The notes: generated by a model not told the origin, from the letters alone. A stretch of 64,000 nucleotides of DNA from Hymenobacter tibetensis (GCF_022827545.1 NZ_CP094669.1:3376001-3440000), one strand, 5' to 3'; numbered from the stretch's first letter, positions 8,451-18,443 are shown. Numbers and translations: made by a program.

Positions 8451-9581
8451 TTAGTGCGCGGGCTTCCCAAGCAAAGTGGCGTACAGGGCTAGCAGTTGCT
8501 GCTCTTCGTGCTGCCAGTTCAGCTCGTGGCGGGCACGGCGGCAGTTTTCAGCTAATTGCTGGTACCGCGCTGGCTCATCACGCAGCAGGCGGTTGAGGGC
8601 AGTTGCCAGCGTGGCAGGCGCAAGGTTGGTTACCATTTCCGCCACGTCGTACCGCTCGTTAAGGGCACGGTACTCAGGAAAATCAATAACCACTTGCGGC
8701 ACACCGGCGTGCAGGTAGTCGAAGAATTTGTTGGCTAAAGAATAATAATAGCTTAAGCCTTGGTTTTCTAGCAGCATCACCCCCACCGACGCGTGCCGGG
8801 TCACGTCGCGCAGCGCGTCGGGCAGCACAAAGCCCCTGAATTCCACTTTGCCGCTCTCCAATAGGCCGAGTGCCGCTGCCCGCGCCCGCAATTCCTCTGA
8901 CAAATCACCTTCGCCACATAATACCAGTCGGCCGGCTACGTGCGGCATAGCGTCCAGCAAGGCCTCAAGCCCGCGGCCCACGTTCAGTACCCCTTGGTAG
9001 AGTATATAGCCGGTGGCAGGTGCCGCTAAAGGCGGTGCGGGCAATGTCGTTTCGGTGAGGCGGCTAATATTGCGTATCACCGAAAACGGACGGCCATACC
9101 GCTGCTCGAACAGCTGGGCCAGCGCCGGGCCCACCGTGTAGGCCAACTGCGCACGCGCCACCACAAAGCGCTCCACCCATTGCCACACCCGCTGCACGGC
9201 CGGGCGCACCACCACTTCCGGTACTTCCGTGAATAGCTCGTGCGCATCGTATATCAGCGGCTGACCGCCTAGCCATGCCCGCAGCCACACCGGCATGGCG
9301 GTATCCAAATCAATGGCGCACCACGCAGAGGCGCGGCGCGGCAGCAGATACAGGAAGAGGCGCAGGTTGAATTCCAGGTAGAAAAGCTTCCCCCGCTGAA
9401 ACCAACAGCGCAACCGATGCTGTTGGTAAGGTTGTGGTACTAGGGGTTGCGAATGATTCCATTGGCGCCCAATAAGCCATACGTCGTAGCCTGCCCGAGC
9501 TAAACTCCCGCAAATACGCTGCATGCGCTGATCATAGTTTAGGTCAGTCGTGACGGTAAAGTACAGGCGGGAAGCAGTCAT
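8451..9581 (-). CDS. Glycosyltransferase, GT4-like
   Basis: The 376-residue protein has a two-Rossmann GT-B layout. The N-terminal half includes YDVWLIGRQW and IYDAHELFTEVPE. The C-terminal half carries the donor-binding region with LYQGVLNVGRGLEALLDAM, RLVLCGEGDL, FRGFVLPDAL and a GxxxxxxNxxFxY-like HAGVPQVVIDFPEYRAL. This fits family GT4 sugar transferases. Substrate not determinable. It appears co-transcribed with miaA; no polysaccharide gene cluster is adjacent. Confidence 0.85.
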   Translation of the reverse strand: MTASRLYFTVTTDLNYDQRMQRICGSLARAGYDVWLIGRQWNHSQPLVPQPYQQHRLRCWFQRGKLFYLEFNLRLFLYLLPRRASAWCAIDLDTAMPVWLRAWLGGQPLIYDAHELFTEVPEVVVRPAVQRVWQWVERFVVARAQLAYTVGPALAQLFEQRYGRPFSVIRNISRLTETTLPAPPLAAPATGYILYQGVLNVGRGLEALLDAMPHVAGRLVLCGEGDLSEELRARAAALGLLESGKVEFRGFVLPDALRDVTRHASVGVMLLENQGLSYYYSLANKFFDYLHAGVPQVVIDFPEYRALNERYDVAEMVTNLAPATLATALNRLLRDEPARYQQLAENCRRARHELNWQHEEQQLLALYATLLGKPAH

Positions 9582-9718
9582 AGAGTGGATTGCGCAACAT
9601 CCGGACGATAACGGCCATGCAAAGCGCGGAGGTTCGGGATATTTTCGTCAAATTTAGGGGTTAAAACCGGCCCAGTGGGAGTTTCGTGTTTGCTCCTGTT
9701 AAGCCTCTTGTTACCCTG

Positions 9719-12700
9719 ATGTCTCAATCCGCTGCCTCGCCTTCTACTGCTGCCGCGGCCCCGCCGACAGATTATTACCGCGCTTTGTTTGATGACGCCT
9801 ACGATGCCCAACTCCTCTACAATGAGCAAGGCAACCTAGTCGACTGCAATAAGGCTGCCTTGCATCTGCTTGGGGTTAGTCGCGCCGATCTGCAAACCAA
9901 TGGTCTGATGGCCCTCACTGTGCCAACCGCCATTACGGGGCAGTGGCACACCGAAGCTACGCTACGGGAGGCCATCCGATACACCGCCCGCACGGGCAAA
10001 GAAGCGGCGCGGCCTTGGCAAGCACGGCGGCCCAACCAGCGGCTGTTGTCGGCTCAGTTGATGCTGCGCCGCTTGGCGCTGCCGGATGGCGCCGTGCGCG
10101 TGCTGATGATTTTGCGCGAAAGCCTTGCTATTGGTCCGCCGCAGCCCATTGAGGCGGATATCAATGTGCAGCAGCTTGTTATCGAGCGGACGCAGACCCA
10201 GCTGCGCGACCTGCTCTCCCGCACCACGCTCAGCTACGTGCTCATCGACCGTGCGGGCTTGGTGGTGGATACCAACGACTTCTTCCTGGAGTTCACGGGG
10301 TACACGCGCGAGGAAATCGTCGGTCAACCCTACCACGACATCTTCTCGCCGCCCACCGAGCGGGAAAGCCGCTTCACCTCCTACCTGACGTGTATTCGGG
10401 AAGAGCGTTTGCAGGATTTCTATGAGCGGTCCTTGCTCACGAAGAACGGCCAGATGCGCATGGTGCACTGGCACGCCGAGTTTGCCCGTGACGCCGCCAA
10501 CACCATCAACGGCATCTTCGTGGTGGGCCGCGACTTCACGGAGCGCCACGTAGCCGCCCGAGCCCTCACCGATAACCGCAATCGGCTTCAGGACTTTCTT
10601 GACAACGCCCACGACCTCATTCAGAACCTGAGCATTGACAATCGGCTTTTGTTCGTGAACAAGGCCTGGAAAGAAAAGCTCGGTTACTCCGACGAGGACT
10701 TGCCCAACCTCACTCTCTCGGATGTGGTACACCCTTATTATAAGGCCAAGTTGCTGTATCAGCTACGCAACCTGTACAAGGGCGAGAAAGTCAACAAGCT
10801 TGAAACTGTATTCCTCACTAAAACGGGCAAGCCCGTTCACCTGATCGGTTCCATTTCCTGCTCCTGGCAGGATAGTGAGCCGGTGAGCACCCGCGCTATT
10901 CTGCACGACATCACCGACCGCATCAAGGCGGAACGGCTGCAGAAAGTGTACTACAGCATTGCCAACCTGGCAATTAGCTCCAAAGACTTGCACTCGCTTT
11001 ACGGGGCTATTCACCGGGAGCTAAGCAAAATCATTGAAACCAATAACTTCTTTATTGCTCTTTGCGACGAAGCTCGGACGCAGTTGCAGTTTGCGTACTT
11101 CGTCGACCAGAACTCGCCAGGCGAAGTAGGAGCGGTATCACGGCCCTTCTCCTCGGGCATGTCAGAGTACATTATCCGGACCGGCCGGCCGCAGTACATG
11201 CTGCGCAACGAGCTGGAAGAGCTTATCAGCAGTAGCACTATTACAGCTTACGGCCTGATTCCGGAGGTAATGCTTTGCTCGCCGCTTAGCATTGGGGAGC
11301 GTATCATTGGCGTGATTGCCGTGCAGGACTATCACAAGGCCGACGCCTATGCCCCAACCGACCTGGAAATTCTGCACTTTATTTCCAACCAGGTGGCTTT
11401 GGCCATTGAGCGCAAGCGCAACGAGGTTCAGATTCAAAAGCAGAACGCTCGTCTGAACGCCATTTTCGAAAGCGGCTCGCACTTGATGTGGTCCGTGGAT
11501 ACGCACTCTCGCCTCACATCTTTCAACCGCAATTACGCCGCCTACTTCCTGCGGCGCAACGGTGTGTACCCGGCGCCCAACGTGAACTTGTTCCAAGCCG
11601 ATCTGGCCATGATGGAAGAAGATGCGCGCGAGCTATTCGTGGAGAACTACCGGCTGGCGTTCCAGGGGCAGCCACAGCGCTTCGAGGTGCGCCTGCAAGA
11701 TGCGCGTGGGGCCGACTCGTGGCGTGAAATCTTCCTCAACCCCATCTACCTTGATGACGGCTCGTTCGAGGAAATTTCGGGTATTGCCCACGACATCACC
11801 GACAAAAAACGCTCGCAATTGGAGCTGGCCGCTCAGGAAGAGAAATTCCGCGCCATCTTCGAGTCGTTCCAGGACGTGTACTACCGCACCGATGAGAACG
11901 GCGTGTTGGCGCTGATCAGCCCATCGGTAGCCGATATACTGGGCTACACCCCGGAGGAAGTGATAGGTACGCTTATCTCCGACTTCTACACCTGCCCCGT
12001 AGAGAGCGACAATCTGCTGCGTACAATTCGAGAGCAAGGCAAGGCCAGCAACTTCCCCATTGAAATGCGCCACAAGCAGGGCCACGGCGTGAGCATGCTG
12101 GTAAATGCCCGCGCAGTAGGTGATGGCAACGAAGGTACGGAAGGCATCGGGCGCGACGTCACGGGCTTGAAACGCATGGAAGTGGACCTGCGCCGCGCCA
12201 AAGACGAGGCTGAATCGGCGCTGGAAGCCAAAACGCTGTTCTTGGCCAACATGAGCCACGAGCTGCGGACCCCAATGAACGGTATCATTGGTATGATTGA
12301 CTTGCTGCACCAGACGGTAAGCAGTGAGGAGCAGGAAGAGTACGTTGATACGCTACGCAAGTCGAGTGATGCGCTGTTGGCTATTCTGAACGACATTCTG
12401 GACCTCTCCAAGATCCAGGCCGGCAAGCTGCAGCTCAACGAGGAGGGCATGGACCTGCACTACACGCTGGAAAAGATCCACTCGCTGTTTGCCAACCGGG
12501 CGCAGCAGAAGCGCCTCACGTTCTCTTACCATATTGCACCAAACACGCCGCGCTTTATCGTAACCGACGAAACACGGCTGCTGCAAATCCTGAGCAACCT
12601 CACCTCGAACGCCATCAAGTTTACGGCGCAGGGCACGGTCAGCATCATTGTATCCACGGACAGGCGCGAGGGCGACGAATACCGGCTGCGCATTGCCGTA

Positions 12701-13789
12701 CAAGATTCCGGCATCGGTATTTCGATGGACAATGCCAAGCTGCTGTTCACCAACTTCACCCAGCTTGATACTACGCCCACGAAAGCATTCGGTGGTACTG
12801 GGCTTGGCCTTGCCATTAGCAAGCAATTGGCGGAACTGCTAGGCGGCGAGATTGGCGTCCTCTCCAACGAGGGCGACGGTAGCACGTTCTGGTTTACTCT
12901 GCGTTGCCGCGCGGCGCACAACGAAAACGAGATAGTGCAGGAGCGGCTGGCCTCGCGTGAGCGGGCCCCCGACATCAGCCGCTTCGACACCGCACCGCGC
13001 GTATTGCTCGTCGATGACAACCCAATCAACCTGAAAGTAGCTATCCGCCTGCTCGATAAGCTGGGCTGCGAGGTGGCAGTAGCTGATAATGGGTTTGAAG
13101 CCATTAGCAAGGCTACCGCTCCCGACGCCGAGTTCGACTTGGTGTTTATGGACATTCAAATGCCGGAGATGGATGGCGTGGCGGCCATGCAGGAAATCCG
13201 GCGGCGTTTGGGCGCGGCCTGCCCGCCTGTGGTGGCCATGACGGCTTATTCCATGAAGGAAGATGCCGAACGGTTTGTGCGCGAAGGCATGGACGACTAT
13301 GTTTCCAAGCCTGTGAAAAGCCAGGATCTGCACTCGGTGCTGCGGCGCTGGGTAACTGCTGGACCGGCTATGGTGCGTGCGGGTTCCACTACGTCAGCAA
13401 GCCCGGCAATGGCTGTAGAACCAGAAAGTGCAGCCGTAATAGAGGCCCCGTTCATTGACCCGGATGTGGTGGAGCAACTCCGGCAATTGGGCGGTGCCGA
13501 GTTTGCTGCGCAGCTGTACCAAGACTTTGAAGTGGAAGTAACGCAGCTCCTCGATGACGCACAGATTATAGTTGAAAGTGGGCAGTACGAACAGATTTTA
13601 CCACATTTGCACCAATTAAAGGGAACTGGCTTTACTTTAGGCCTTACTTTGTTGGCGGAATGTGCTAGAGACATCGAACATGACCTCAAAAAGGGCGACC
13701 AGAGCAACGTCAAGCAAGATTTTCAGAAGCTATTAGCTTACTTCACTCAATTCAAAACCGTATATCCGGGTGTGATGAGCAACTTGTAA
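9719..13789 (+). CDS. Hybrid sensor histidine kinase with five PAS, GAF, REC and HPt domains
   Basis: The product is about 1,356 residues. In order I see PAS-like modules at about residues 17-80, 158-274 and 289-400; a GAF domain at about 410-567; two more PAS modules at about 575-697 and 706-817; HisKA with SHELRTPMNGI (phospho-His near 846); HATPase with NAIKFT, DSGIGI and GGTGLGLAISKQL; a receiver with VDDNPIN and VFMDIQMPEMDG (phospho-Asp near 1143); and a C-terminal HPt with HQLKGTG near 1297. There is no transmembrane segment, so it is cytosolic. I chose ATG 9719 over an upstream GTG at 9686. A stand-alone receiver follows directly and is its likely phosphorelay partner. Confidence 0.93.
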   Translation: MSQSAASPSTAAAAPPTDYYRALFDDAYDAQLLYNEQGNLVDCNKAALHLLGVSRADLQTNGLMALTVPTAITGQWHTEATLREAIRYTARTGKEAARPWQARRPNQRLLSAQLMLRRLALPDGAVRVLMILRESLAIGPPQPIEADINVQQLVIERTQTQLRDLLSRTTLSYVLIDRAGLVVDTNDFFLEFTGYTREEIVGQPYHDIFSPPTERESRFTSYLTCIREERLQDFYERSLLTKNGQMRMVHWHAEFARDAANTINGIFVVGRDFTERHVAARALTDNRNRLQDFLDNAHDLIQNLSIDNRLLFVNKAWKEKLGYSDEDLPNLTLSDVVHPYYKAKLLYQLRNLYKGEKVNKLETVFLTKTGKPVHLIGSISCSWQDSEPVSTRAILHDITDRIKAERLQKVYYSIANLAISSKDLHSLYGAIHRELSKIIETNNFFIALCDEARTQLQFAYFVDQNSPGEVGAVSRPFSSGMSEYIIRTGRPQYMLRNELEELISSSTITAYGLIPEVMLCSPLSIGERIIGVIAVQDYHKADAYAPTDLEILHFISNQVALAIERKRNEVQIQKQNARLNAIFESGSHLMWSVDTHSRLTSFNRNYAAYFLRRNGVYPAPNVNLFQADLAMMEEDARELFVENYRLAFQGQPQRFEVRLQDARGADSWREIFLNPIYLDDGSFEEISGIAHDITDKKRSQLELAAQEEKFRAIFESFQDVYYRTDENGVLALISPSVADILGYTPEEVIGTLISDFYTCPVESDNLLRTIREQGKASNFPIEMRHKQGHGVSMLVNARAVGDGNEGTEGIGRDVTGLKRMEVDLRRAKDEAESALEAKTLFLANMSHELRTPMNGIIGMIDLLHQTVSSEEQEEYVDTLRKSSDALLAILNDILDLSKIQAGKLQLNEEGMDLHYTLEKIHSLFANRAQQKRLTFSYHIAPNTPRFIVTDETRLLQILSNLTSNAIKFTAQGTVSIIVSTDRREGDEYRLRIAVQDSGIGISMDNAKLLFTNFTQLDTTPTKAFGGTGLGLAISKQLAELLGGEIGVLSNEGDGSTFWFTLRCRAAHNENEIVQERLASRERAPDISRFDTAPRVLLVDDNPINLKVAIRLLDKLGCEVAVADNGFEAISKATAPDAEFDLVFMDIQMPEMDGVAAMQEIRRRLGAACPPVVAMTAYSMKEDAERFVREGMDDYVSKPVKSQDLHSVLRRWVTAGPAMVRAGSTTSASPAMAVEPESAAVIEAPFIDPDVVEQLRQLGGAEFAAQLYQDFEVEVTQLLDDAQIIVESGQYEQILPHLHQLKGTGFTLGLTLLAECARDIEHDLKKGDQSNVKQDFQKLLAYFTQFKTVYPGVMSNL

Positions 13790-13862
13790 GCACCCGGCTT
13801 ATCCTTTTCAAATTCACTTTTCTCAACCCGAACCTTCCTACATTACTACTTTCTCTCTCCCC

Positions 13863-14240
13863 ATGAGCGACGCGAAAACAATACTGATTGCCGAAGACAG
13901 CTCCGTTATTCTGAATCTGACCAAGAAGATTCTCGAGCTCCAGAAATACCGCATTGTGTCGGCCAAGAATGGTGGTGAAGTCCTTAAGCAAGTGGAAAGC
14001 CAGCCTATTGACTGCGTGCTGATGGATATTAACATTCCAGTGAAAGATGGTATGGAGTGCACCCGCGAAATCCGGGCCCATCATGACGAGCGGATTTCTA
14101 AAATTCCAATCATTGCTATTACGGGCAACGCCAACAACTACTCTATGGAGCAGTTCCGCGAAGCCGGCGTAACCGATTATTTACCGAAGCCGCTTGACTT
14201 TGATGCACTGGTACGCGTTGTGAAGCAGTACGTTGGGTAA
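13863..14240 (+). CDS. Stand-alone response regulator receiver domain
   Basis: The 125-residue CheY-like protein has acidic residues ED at 11-12, phospho-acceptor Asp55 within VLMDINIPVKDG, Thr in IIAITGNAN and Lys in YLPKPLDFD. No output domain is present. The gene starts 73 bases after the hybrid kinase, so it is the natural acceptor from that kinase's HPt domain. Confidence 0.93.
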   Translation: MSDAKTILIAEDSSVILNLTKKILELQKYRIVSAKNGGEVLKQVESQPIDCVLMDINIPVKDGMECTREIRAHHDERISKIPIIAITGNANNYSMEQFREAGVTDYLPKPLDFDALVRVVKQYVG

Positions 14241-14259
14241 TTATTAAGGAGCTATAGGT

Positions 14260-14333
14260 TAGGAGCTAGGAGCTGGAATTCACTGAAACATAGCCGTTAC
14301 AGCTGTTCCACTCGTTCTAACTCCTAGCTCCTA
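14260..14333. repeat. Intergenic inverted repeat (TAGGAGCTAGGAG arms)
   Basis: TAGGAGCTAGGAG at 14260-14272 is the exact complement of CTCCTAGCTCCTA at 14321-14333. The flanks contain further partial copies of the AGGAGCT unit. The element fills the gap between the receiver gene and the metallohydrolase. It resembles short palindromic intergenic repeats rather than a terminator, as there is no T tract at the stem. Confidence 0.7.
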
Positions 14334-14347
14334 CTTCTAGCTCTCCT

Positions 14348-15115
14348 ATGCAAATCACCTTTCTCGGCACGGGTACGTCGCAAGGCGTACCCGTGATTGG
14401 GTGCCATTGTGCGGTATGCCGCTCTCTGGACTACCGCGACAAGCGGCTGCGGGTATCAGTTCATCTGCAAACCCAAGGCAAAAGTATCATTATTGATTCA
14501 GGGCCGGACTTTCGGCAGCAGGTACTGCGCGAACGGGTCGACCGGCTTGACGCGTTGGTGTTCACCCACGAACACAAAGACCACACGGCCGGTATGGACG
14601 ACATCCGGGCCTACAATTTCAAGCAGCAGCAAGACATGCCCGTGTATGCCGAACCCCGGGTACTGGAGCAGCTGCGGCGCGAATACGCTTACATTTTCGC
14701 CGAAAACAAGTATCCGGGTGTACCCCAGGTGCAAACCATCCCCATCGTCGACGACAGCACGTCCTTTGATGTGCAGGGCGTACTCTTCCAGCCCATTCGG
14801 GCTTTACACTATAAGTTGCCGGTGTTGGGCTTTCGGGTTGGTGGGTTTGCGTACGTGACGGACGCCAATTTTCTGGAACCAGCATCGTTGGAACGAATGC
14901 GAGGCGCTGATATCATTGTGCTCAATGCGCTACGCCACGAGCCGCATATTTCCCACTTTTCACTTAGCGAGGCGGTAGCGGTACTCGAAGACCTCGCTCC
15001 TAGAAAGGCGTATCTGACGCATATCAGCCACCTGCTGGGCCGCCATCGGGAGGTGGAAGCTACCCTGCCAGATTTTATTAGGCTGGCATATGATGGGTTG
15101 CGGGTAGAGGTGTAA
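14348..15115 (+). CDS. PhnP-like metallo-beta-lactamase-fold hydrolase
   Basis: The 255-residue protein has the MBL metal motif THEHKDHTAGMDDIR near residues 75-89, an N-terminal MQITFLGTGTSQGVPVIGC, and further ligands SGPDF, VTDANF and LTHISHLLGRH. The CHCAVC cluster near residue 20 is the structural zinc site of the PhnP branch, whose characterised member is a cyclic-phosphate phosphodiesterase. No phosphonate genes are nearby, so a general cyclic phosphodiesterase role is more likely. It follows the intergenic inverted repeat. Confidence 0.85.
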   Translation: MQITFLGTGTSQGVPVIGCHCAVCRSLDYRDKRLRVSVHLQTQGKSIIIDSGPDFRQQVLRERVDRLDALVFTHEHKDHTAGMDDIRAYNFKQQQDMPVYAEPRVLEQLRREYAYIFAENKYPGVPQVQTIPIVDDSTSFDVQGVLFQPIRALHYKLPVLGFRVGGFAYVTDANFLEPASLERMRGADIIVLNALRHEPHISHFSLSEAVAVLEDLAPRKAYLTHISHLLGRHREVEATLPDFIRLAYDGLRVEV

Positions 15116-15344
15116 ACCCAACATAATAAGTAGTAGCTGTTCTGAGCGGCATGGGCTCGTCTGTATTGGCTTGGTAGATATCCGGGAGCAAACATGTAAC
15201 GGAGGGTATGCTTATCCACTGGAGTCTAGTGCGCTGTTGGTTACGCAAGGGCAACCCGTTGGCAAGACACTGAAGCTCAAGCCGGCAATGCCCTAAGATA
15301 CCCCGATACTACCGCTTCGTTTTCGTCTTTGACTGCTCTCTTCT

Positions 15345-16961
15345 GTGCACAACAACTATTATTTCCTACGCCAGCTTGCCCCAGCCCTCACTCGTCAGTT
15401 AGTCGGCTATAGAGTAGTGACGTGCTTTTCACAGGAAAAGGACGAACTGGTAATAGGCTTGACCAATGGCACAGCGGAATTTTGGGTGCGGGCACAGCTT
15501 TCGGCCACTTTCACGGTGCTGGCTTTACCCGAAACCTTCCACCGGGCCCGCGCTAACTCCGTGGACCTATTGCCAGACCTGCTCGGCCAGGAAGTAGCGG
15601 ACATCAGCGCACTCCCCAATGACCGGGTACTGCAGCTACGTTTCCAGAGCGGCGCGACACTGCTGTTGAAATTATACGGTCCCCGCCCGAACGCCATCTT
15701 CCGCCTCACCCCCGACTCGCCAGTCGAGTTGTTCCACCAGCGCTACACTGCCGACGCTGCTATTCAACCGCTAGTGGGTGCTGAGGGCAAGGACGTACTC
15801 TCTATCTCGGATGCTGAAAGCCCCAAAGAAACAGCTGATGCGCCCCTGCCAGCAAATCCGCTAAAGCGGTACCCTGCCCTGGCCGATTTGCCAACCCGCT
15901 ACCTCCGCGCCCACGGTTACGACCCCGCTCCGCTAAGTGTTAAAGAGCAGTTAACCCAGGAGGTAATTACATTGCTCGAAAACCCTACTGCCTTCTATAT
16001 AGTGGTGGTAGAAGGCCGTGCGCGCTTGAGTTTGCTACCTATAGGCGAGGTGGAACGCACTCTACCCCTCGACCCAATTGCTGCCCTACGCGTCTTTGTA
16101 CCGCTAACACTAAGCCGTCGGGCGCACGAAACAGAGTTACGGCAGGTACGGCAGCTATTAGAGCGGCGCGCCGAAGAAGCAACGACCAGTGCCAGTATGG
16201 CTCGTACGCGCCTCTATGCACTAGAGCACACCGCTGGCTACCGCCAAACTGCTGACCTTATTATGGCCCATTTGAGCGTTATTCCAGCTGGCGCCAGCAG
16301 TGTGGAAATTGTGGATTTCTATCAAAACAATCAGCCCCGGATTATCAAACTGAAGCCCACTGAAACACCACAACGCACCGCCCAAAATCTTTACCGTAAA
16401 GCCAAAAACCAGCAGATTGAAACCCAGCAGCTAACAGAACGAATAGAGCGGCGAGAAACAGAAGCGTTGTGGTGCTTGGAACGGTTAGAAGAACTGGAAA
16501 CCCTTCCCTCCGACCTACGCGCTTTACGCACTTGGCGCAAACAACACCAGTTAGAGCCAGAAACCAAGACCAAAACAGCCCAAGAATTGCCATTCAAGGT
16601 GTTCGAGGACGCCGGTTTCACCATCCTTGTTGGCCGCAACGCGCAGAACAACGATTTGCTTACGCAGCGCTACGCTCATAAAGATGACCTGTGGCTGCAT
16701 GCCAAAGACGTGAGCGGGTCGCACGTGGTTATTCGGCACCGAGCGGGCCAGCCCGTACCCCAGCCCGTGATGGAGCACGCAGCACAGCTAGCTGCCTGGT
16801 ACTCCCGCCGCCAGAACGACTCACTTTGCCCAGTTACGATTACACCCAAGAAGTTTGTGCGTAAACCCAAAGGCGCGTTGCCAGGACAAGTAGTTGTGGA
16901 ACGAGAAAAGGTGGTGCTTGTGGTGCCAGTCAATCCGTTTGAACGAAACGGAACGTTATAA
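15345..16961 (+). CDS. NFACT/RqcH-like ribosome quality-control protein
   Basis: The 538-residue protein starts at a GTG (HNNYYFLRQLAPALTRQL). The N-terminal NFACT-N region (about 1-190) contains ALPNDRVLQLRF, with the Asp-Arg pair that in RqcH-type proteins is needed for tRNA-dependent tail synthesis. A central charged coiled-coil region (about 240-390) follows. The C-terminal NFACT-R/DUF814 domain has DLWLHAKDVSGSHVVIRHR and TPKKFVRKPKGALPGQV. Relatives bind split 50S subunits carrying stalled peptidyl-tRNA and add C-terminal Ala tails. Length and domain order match RqcH. The functional call is by family. Confidence 0.85.
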   Translation: MHNNYYFLRQLAPALTRQLVGYRVVTCFSQEKDELVIGLTNGTAEFWVRAQLSATFTVLALPETFHRARANSVDLLPDLLGQEVADISALPNDRVLQLRFQSGATLLLKLYGPRPNAIFRLTPDSPVELFHQRYTADAAIQPLVGAEGKDVLSISDAESPKETADAPLPANPLKRYPALADLPTRYLRAHGYDPAPLSVKEQLTQEVITLLENPTAFYIVVVEGRARLSLLPIGEVERTLPLDPIAALRVFVPLTLSRRAHETELRQVRQLLERRAEEATTSASMARTRLYALEHTAGYRQTADLIMAHLSVIPAGASSVEIVDFYQNNQPRIIKLKPTETPQRTAQNLYRKAKNQQIETQQLTERIERRETEALWCLERLEELETLPSDLRALRTWRKQHQLEPETKTKTAQELPFKVFEDAGFTILVGRNAQNNDLLTQRYAHKDDLWLHAKDVSGSHVVIRHRAGQPVPQPVMEHAAQLAAWYSRRQNDSLCPVTITPKKFVRKPKGALPGQVVVEREKVVLVVPVNPFERNGTL

Positions 16962-16978
16962 CCGCAAATTAGGCCATT

Positions 16979-17013
16979 AAAAAAGCCCGCTTCGATTATC
17001 GAAGCGGGCTTTT
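16979..17013 (+). terminator. Rho-independent terminator between rqcH-like gene and tRNA-Leu
   Basis: AAGCCCGCTTCGAT and ATCGAAGCGGGCTT form a near-perfect hairpin flanked by A and T tracts, usable from both strands. Confidence 0.88.
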
Positions 17014-17021
17014 CGTTGGAG

Positions 17022-17103
17022 TGCGCGCGGGGAGATTCGAACTCCCACACCCGAAGGCACCACCCCCTCAAGATGGCGTGTCTACCAGTTTCACCACGTG
17101 CGC
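17022..17103 (-). tRNA. tRNA-Leu (anticodon GAG)
   Basis: The reverse strand folds as a type II tRNA. The acceptor strand is GCGCACG, followed by TG, a D-arm region with AAACTGGTAGAC, and an anticodon stem CCATC/GGTGG with loop TTGAGGG (anticodon GAG). A long variable arm with a TTCG cap follows, then T-arm GGGAG-TTCGAAT-CTCCC, acceptor strand CGCGCGC and discriminator A. One A-C mismatch occurs in the acceptor stem. CCA is not encoded. Confidence 0.92.
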
Positions 17104-17478
17104 AGATGACGGCAAGCACTCCTTTGTTCGTTGAAAACCGAAGCTTTCCGCTCTACTGAGGCGGTAGAGCGAGGACAAAAGTAGGTAGCTGAGGCGCTAG
17201 GTGCAAGCCCAGGAACGTATTTTTTGCTTTCCAATGCCCTCCAAGCGCCACGCAAAACTCTTTGCAGCCTCATTTTCAGTTGGAACCGCTACTTTCTTTG
17301 CCTTGAAAAAAATGAAAGAATTATTGAGTGAACTTCAGTAGCTAAGCATTGAAAGCCCCCGTTCAGCAATTTCAACTGGATTTCAGCTTGGCCTGAAACA
17401 CTAACTGCCAACAAAAAACGACTCCAGTCATGATGACTGGAGTCGTTTTGCTTGATAAAGCAGATGTGGGCTAATTCA
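17104..17478. other. Intergenic region between tRNA-Leu and dps
   Basis: I see no convincing gene here. The tRNA-Leu promoter must lie in the first 100 bases and the dps terminator is at 17415-17449. A short minus-strand frame (17289-17489) has no recognisable features. Confidence 0.5.
17415..17449 (-). terminator. Rho-independent terminator after dps
   Basis: AAAACGACTCCAGTCAT and its exact complement ATGACTGGAGTCGTTTT are adjacent. The A-rich flank gives a U tract on the minus strand, 30 bases past the dps stop. Confidence 0.85.
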
Positions 17479-18165
17479 CTATTCAGCACGCACGAGTGGC
17501 GTATCTACTACGTGCTCTGACACGAACCATACTTGCAATTCGTTGGTGCGCATTACGTCGCTTACTACCACGTCGTTGGTGCCGTCATCGCCAGCATCAG
17601 CGGCCGTTTTAGCAAATTCGTGGCAGTTCTTGAGGATGATTTGATGCGCTTCCAGCAAACGAGACACCTGTACAGGCGCTTCTTCCCGGTCGCGGGGTGG
17701 GCGCGGGATGCTGGTTAGTTCGGCTACGTCGTGGGCCATAGCTACGGCTACACCGCCTAAAATCTGAATGCGCTCTGCGATGATGTCAACCAAGCCGCTT
17801 TGCTCTTCATAATGCTTGTCATAGAGCAAGTGCAGCTGATAGAACGTTGGGCCCACTACCTGCCAATGGTGCTTCTTGTAGAGGTCGCGCAGCGTAATCG
17901 TGTCGGCCAACAACTGGTTGAGGTTGGTTACACTCTGCTGGCGGGTGTTGGTATCGAGCCCAATGGGCAGGCGCTGCGATACAGTACCGAATTTCTGCAG
18001 AGCTGCTGGTGCGTCGAACTGCTGGTTGAGCACTGGCTGCAACATCGGAGTTGAACGGCCGTCGGAGGCAGCCTTGTCATTGGAAGGTGCTGCCTTTTTT
18101 GCAGCAGAGGATTTTGGAGCTGCTACTGGGGCAGCGGCAGTATTGTTGGCAGGAGCTTTGGCCAT
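17479..18165 (-). CDS. dps: Dps-family ferritin-like DNA-protection protein
   Basis: The 228-residue protein has a ferritin-like helical domain with the inter-subunit ferroxidase pattern: KKHHWQVVGPTFYQLHLLYDKHYEEQSGLVDIIAERI, where His, Asp and Glu bind iron. PRPPRDREEAPVQVSRLLEAHQ and the closing helix follow. An N-terminal extension of about 50 residues (KAPANNTAAAPVAAPKSSAAKKAAPSNDK) is rich in Ala, Pro and Lys and resembles DNA-binding tails of other Dps proteins. Expected role: iron storage and protection of DNA against oxidants. Promoter presumably in the 278-base gap upstream. Confidence 0.92.
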   Translation of the reverse strand: MAKAPANNTAAAPVAAPKSSAAKKAAPSNDKAASDGRSTPMLQPVLNQQFDAPAALQKFGTVSQRLPIGLDTNTRQQSVTNLNQLLADTITLRDLYKKHHWQVVGPTFYQLHLLYDKHYEEQSGLVDIIAERIQILGGVAVAMAHDVAELTSIPRPPRDREEAPVQVSRLLEAHQIILKNCHEFAKTAADAGDDGTNDVVVSDVMRTNELQVWFVSEHVVDTPLVRAE

Positions 18166-18443
18166 GGTACCTAAAGGATTGTTATCGAAAGAACAAGCCG
18201 CAACCGAATTGCAGTCAACTGGTCAGCTTATGGTATGTCAATACGCACAAAACCACTACAGGTTAAATTTACTTTTCAAATTTTTAGGGCATTATTACAA
18301 GCTTTACAGCAATTTGGCCGGCTGAATCCAACAGAATACAGTGCGCAACAAGCATCAACTAGTACTCTGTTGGCTAACGTTTACGGATGACGTTCTTTGC
18401 GTTACCACTTACGTACATCAGCTAACCAGAAACTTGCAGCCTT

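Noticed and set aside
14260..14333. Terminator between the receiver gene and the metallohydrolase
   Set aside because: The stem is strong but not followed by a U tract, and its AGGAGCT sub-repeats look like a repeated intergenic element.
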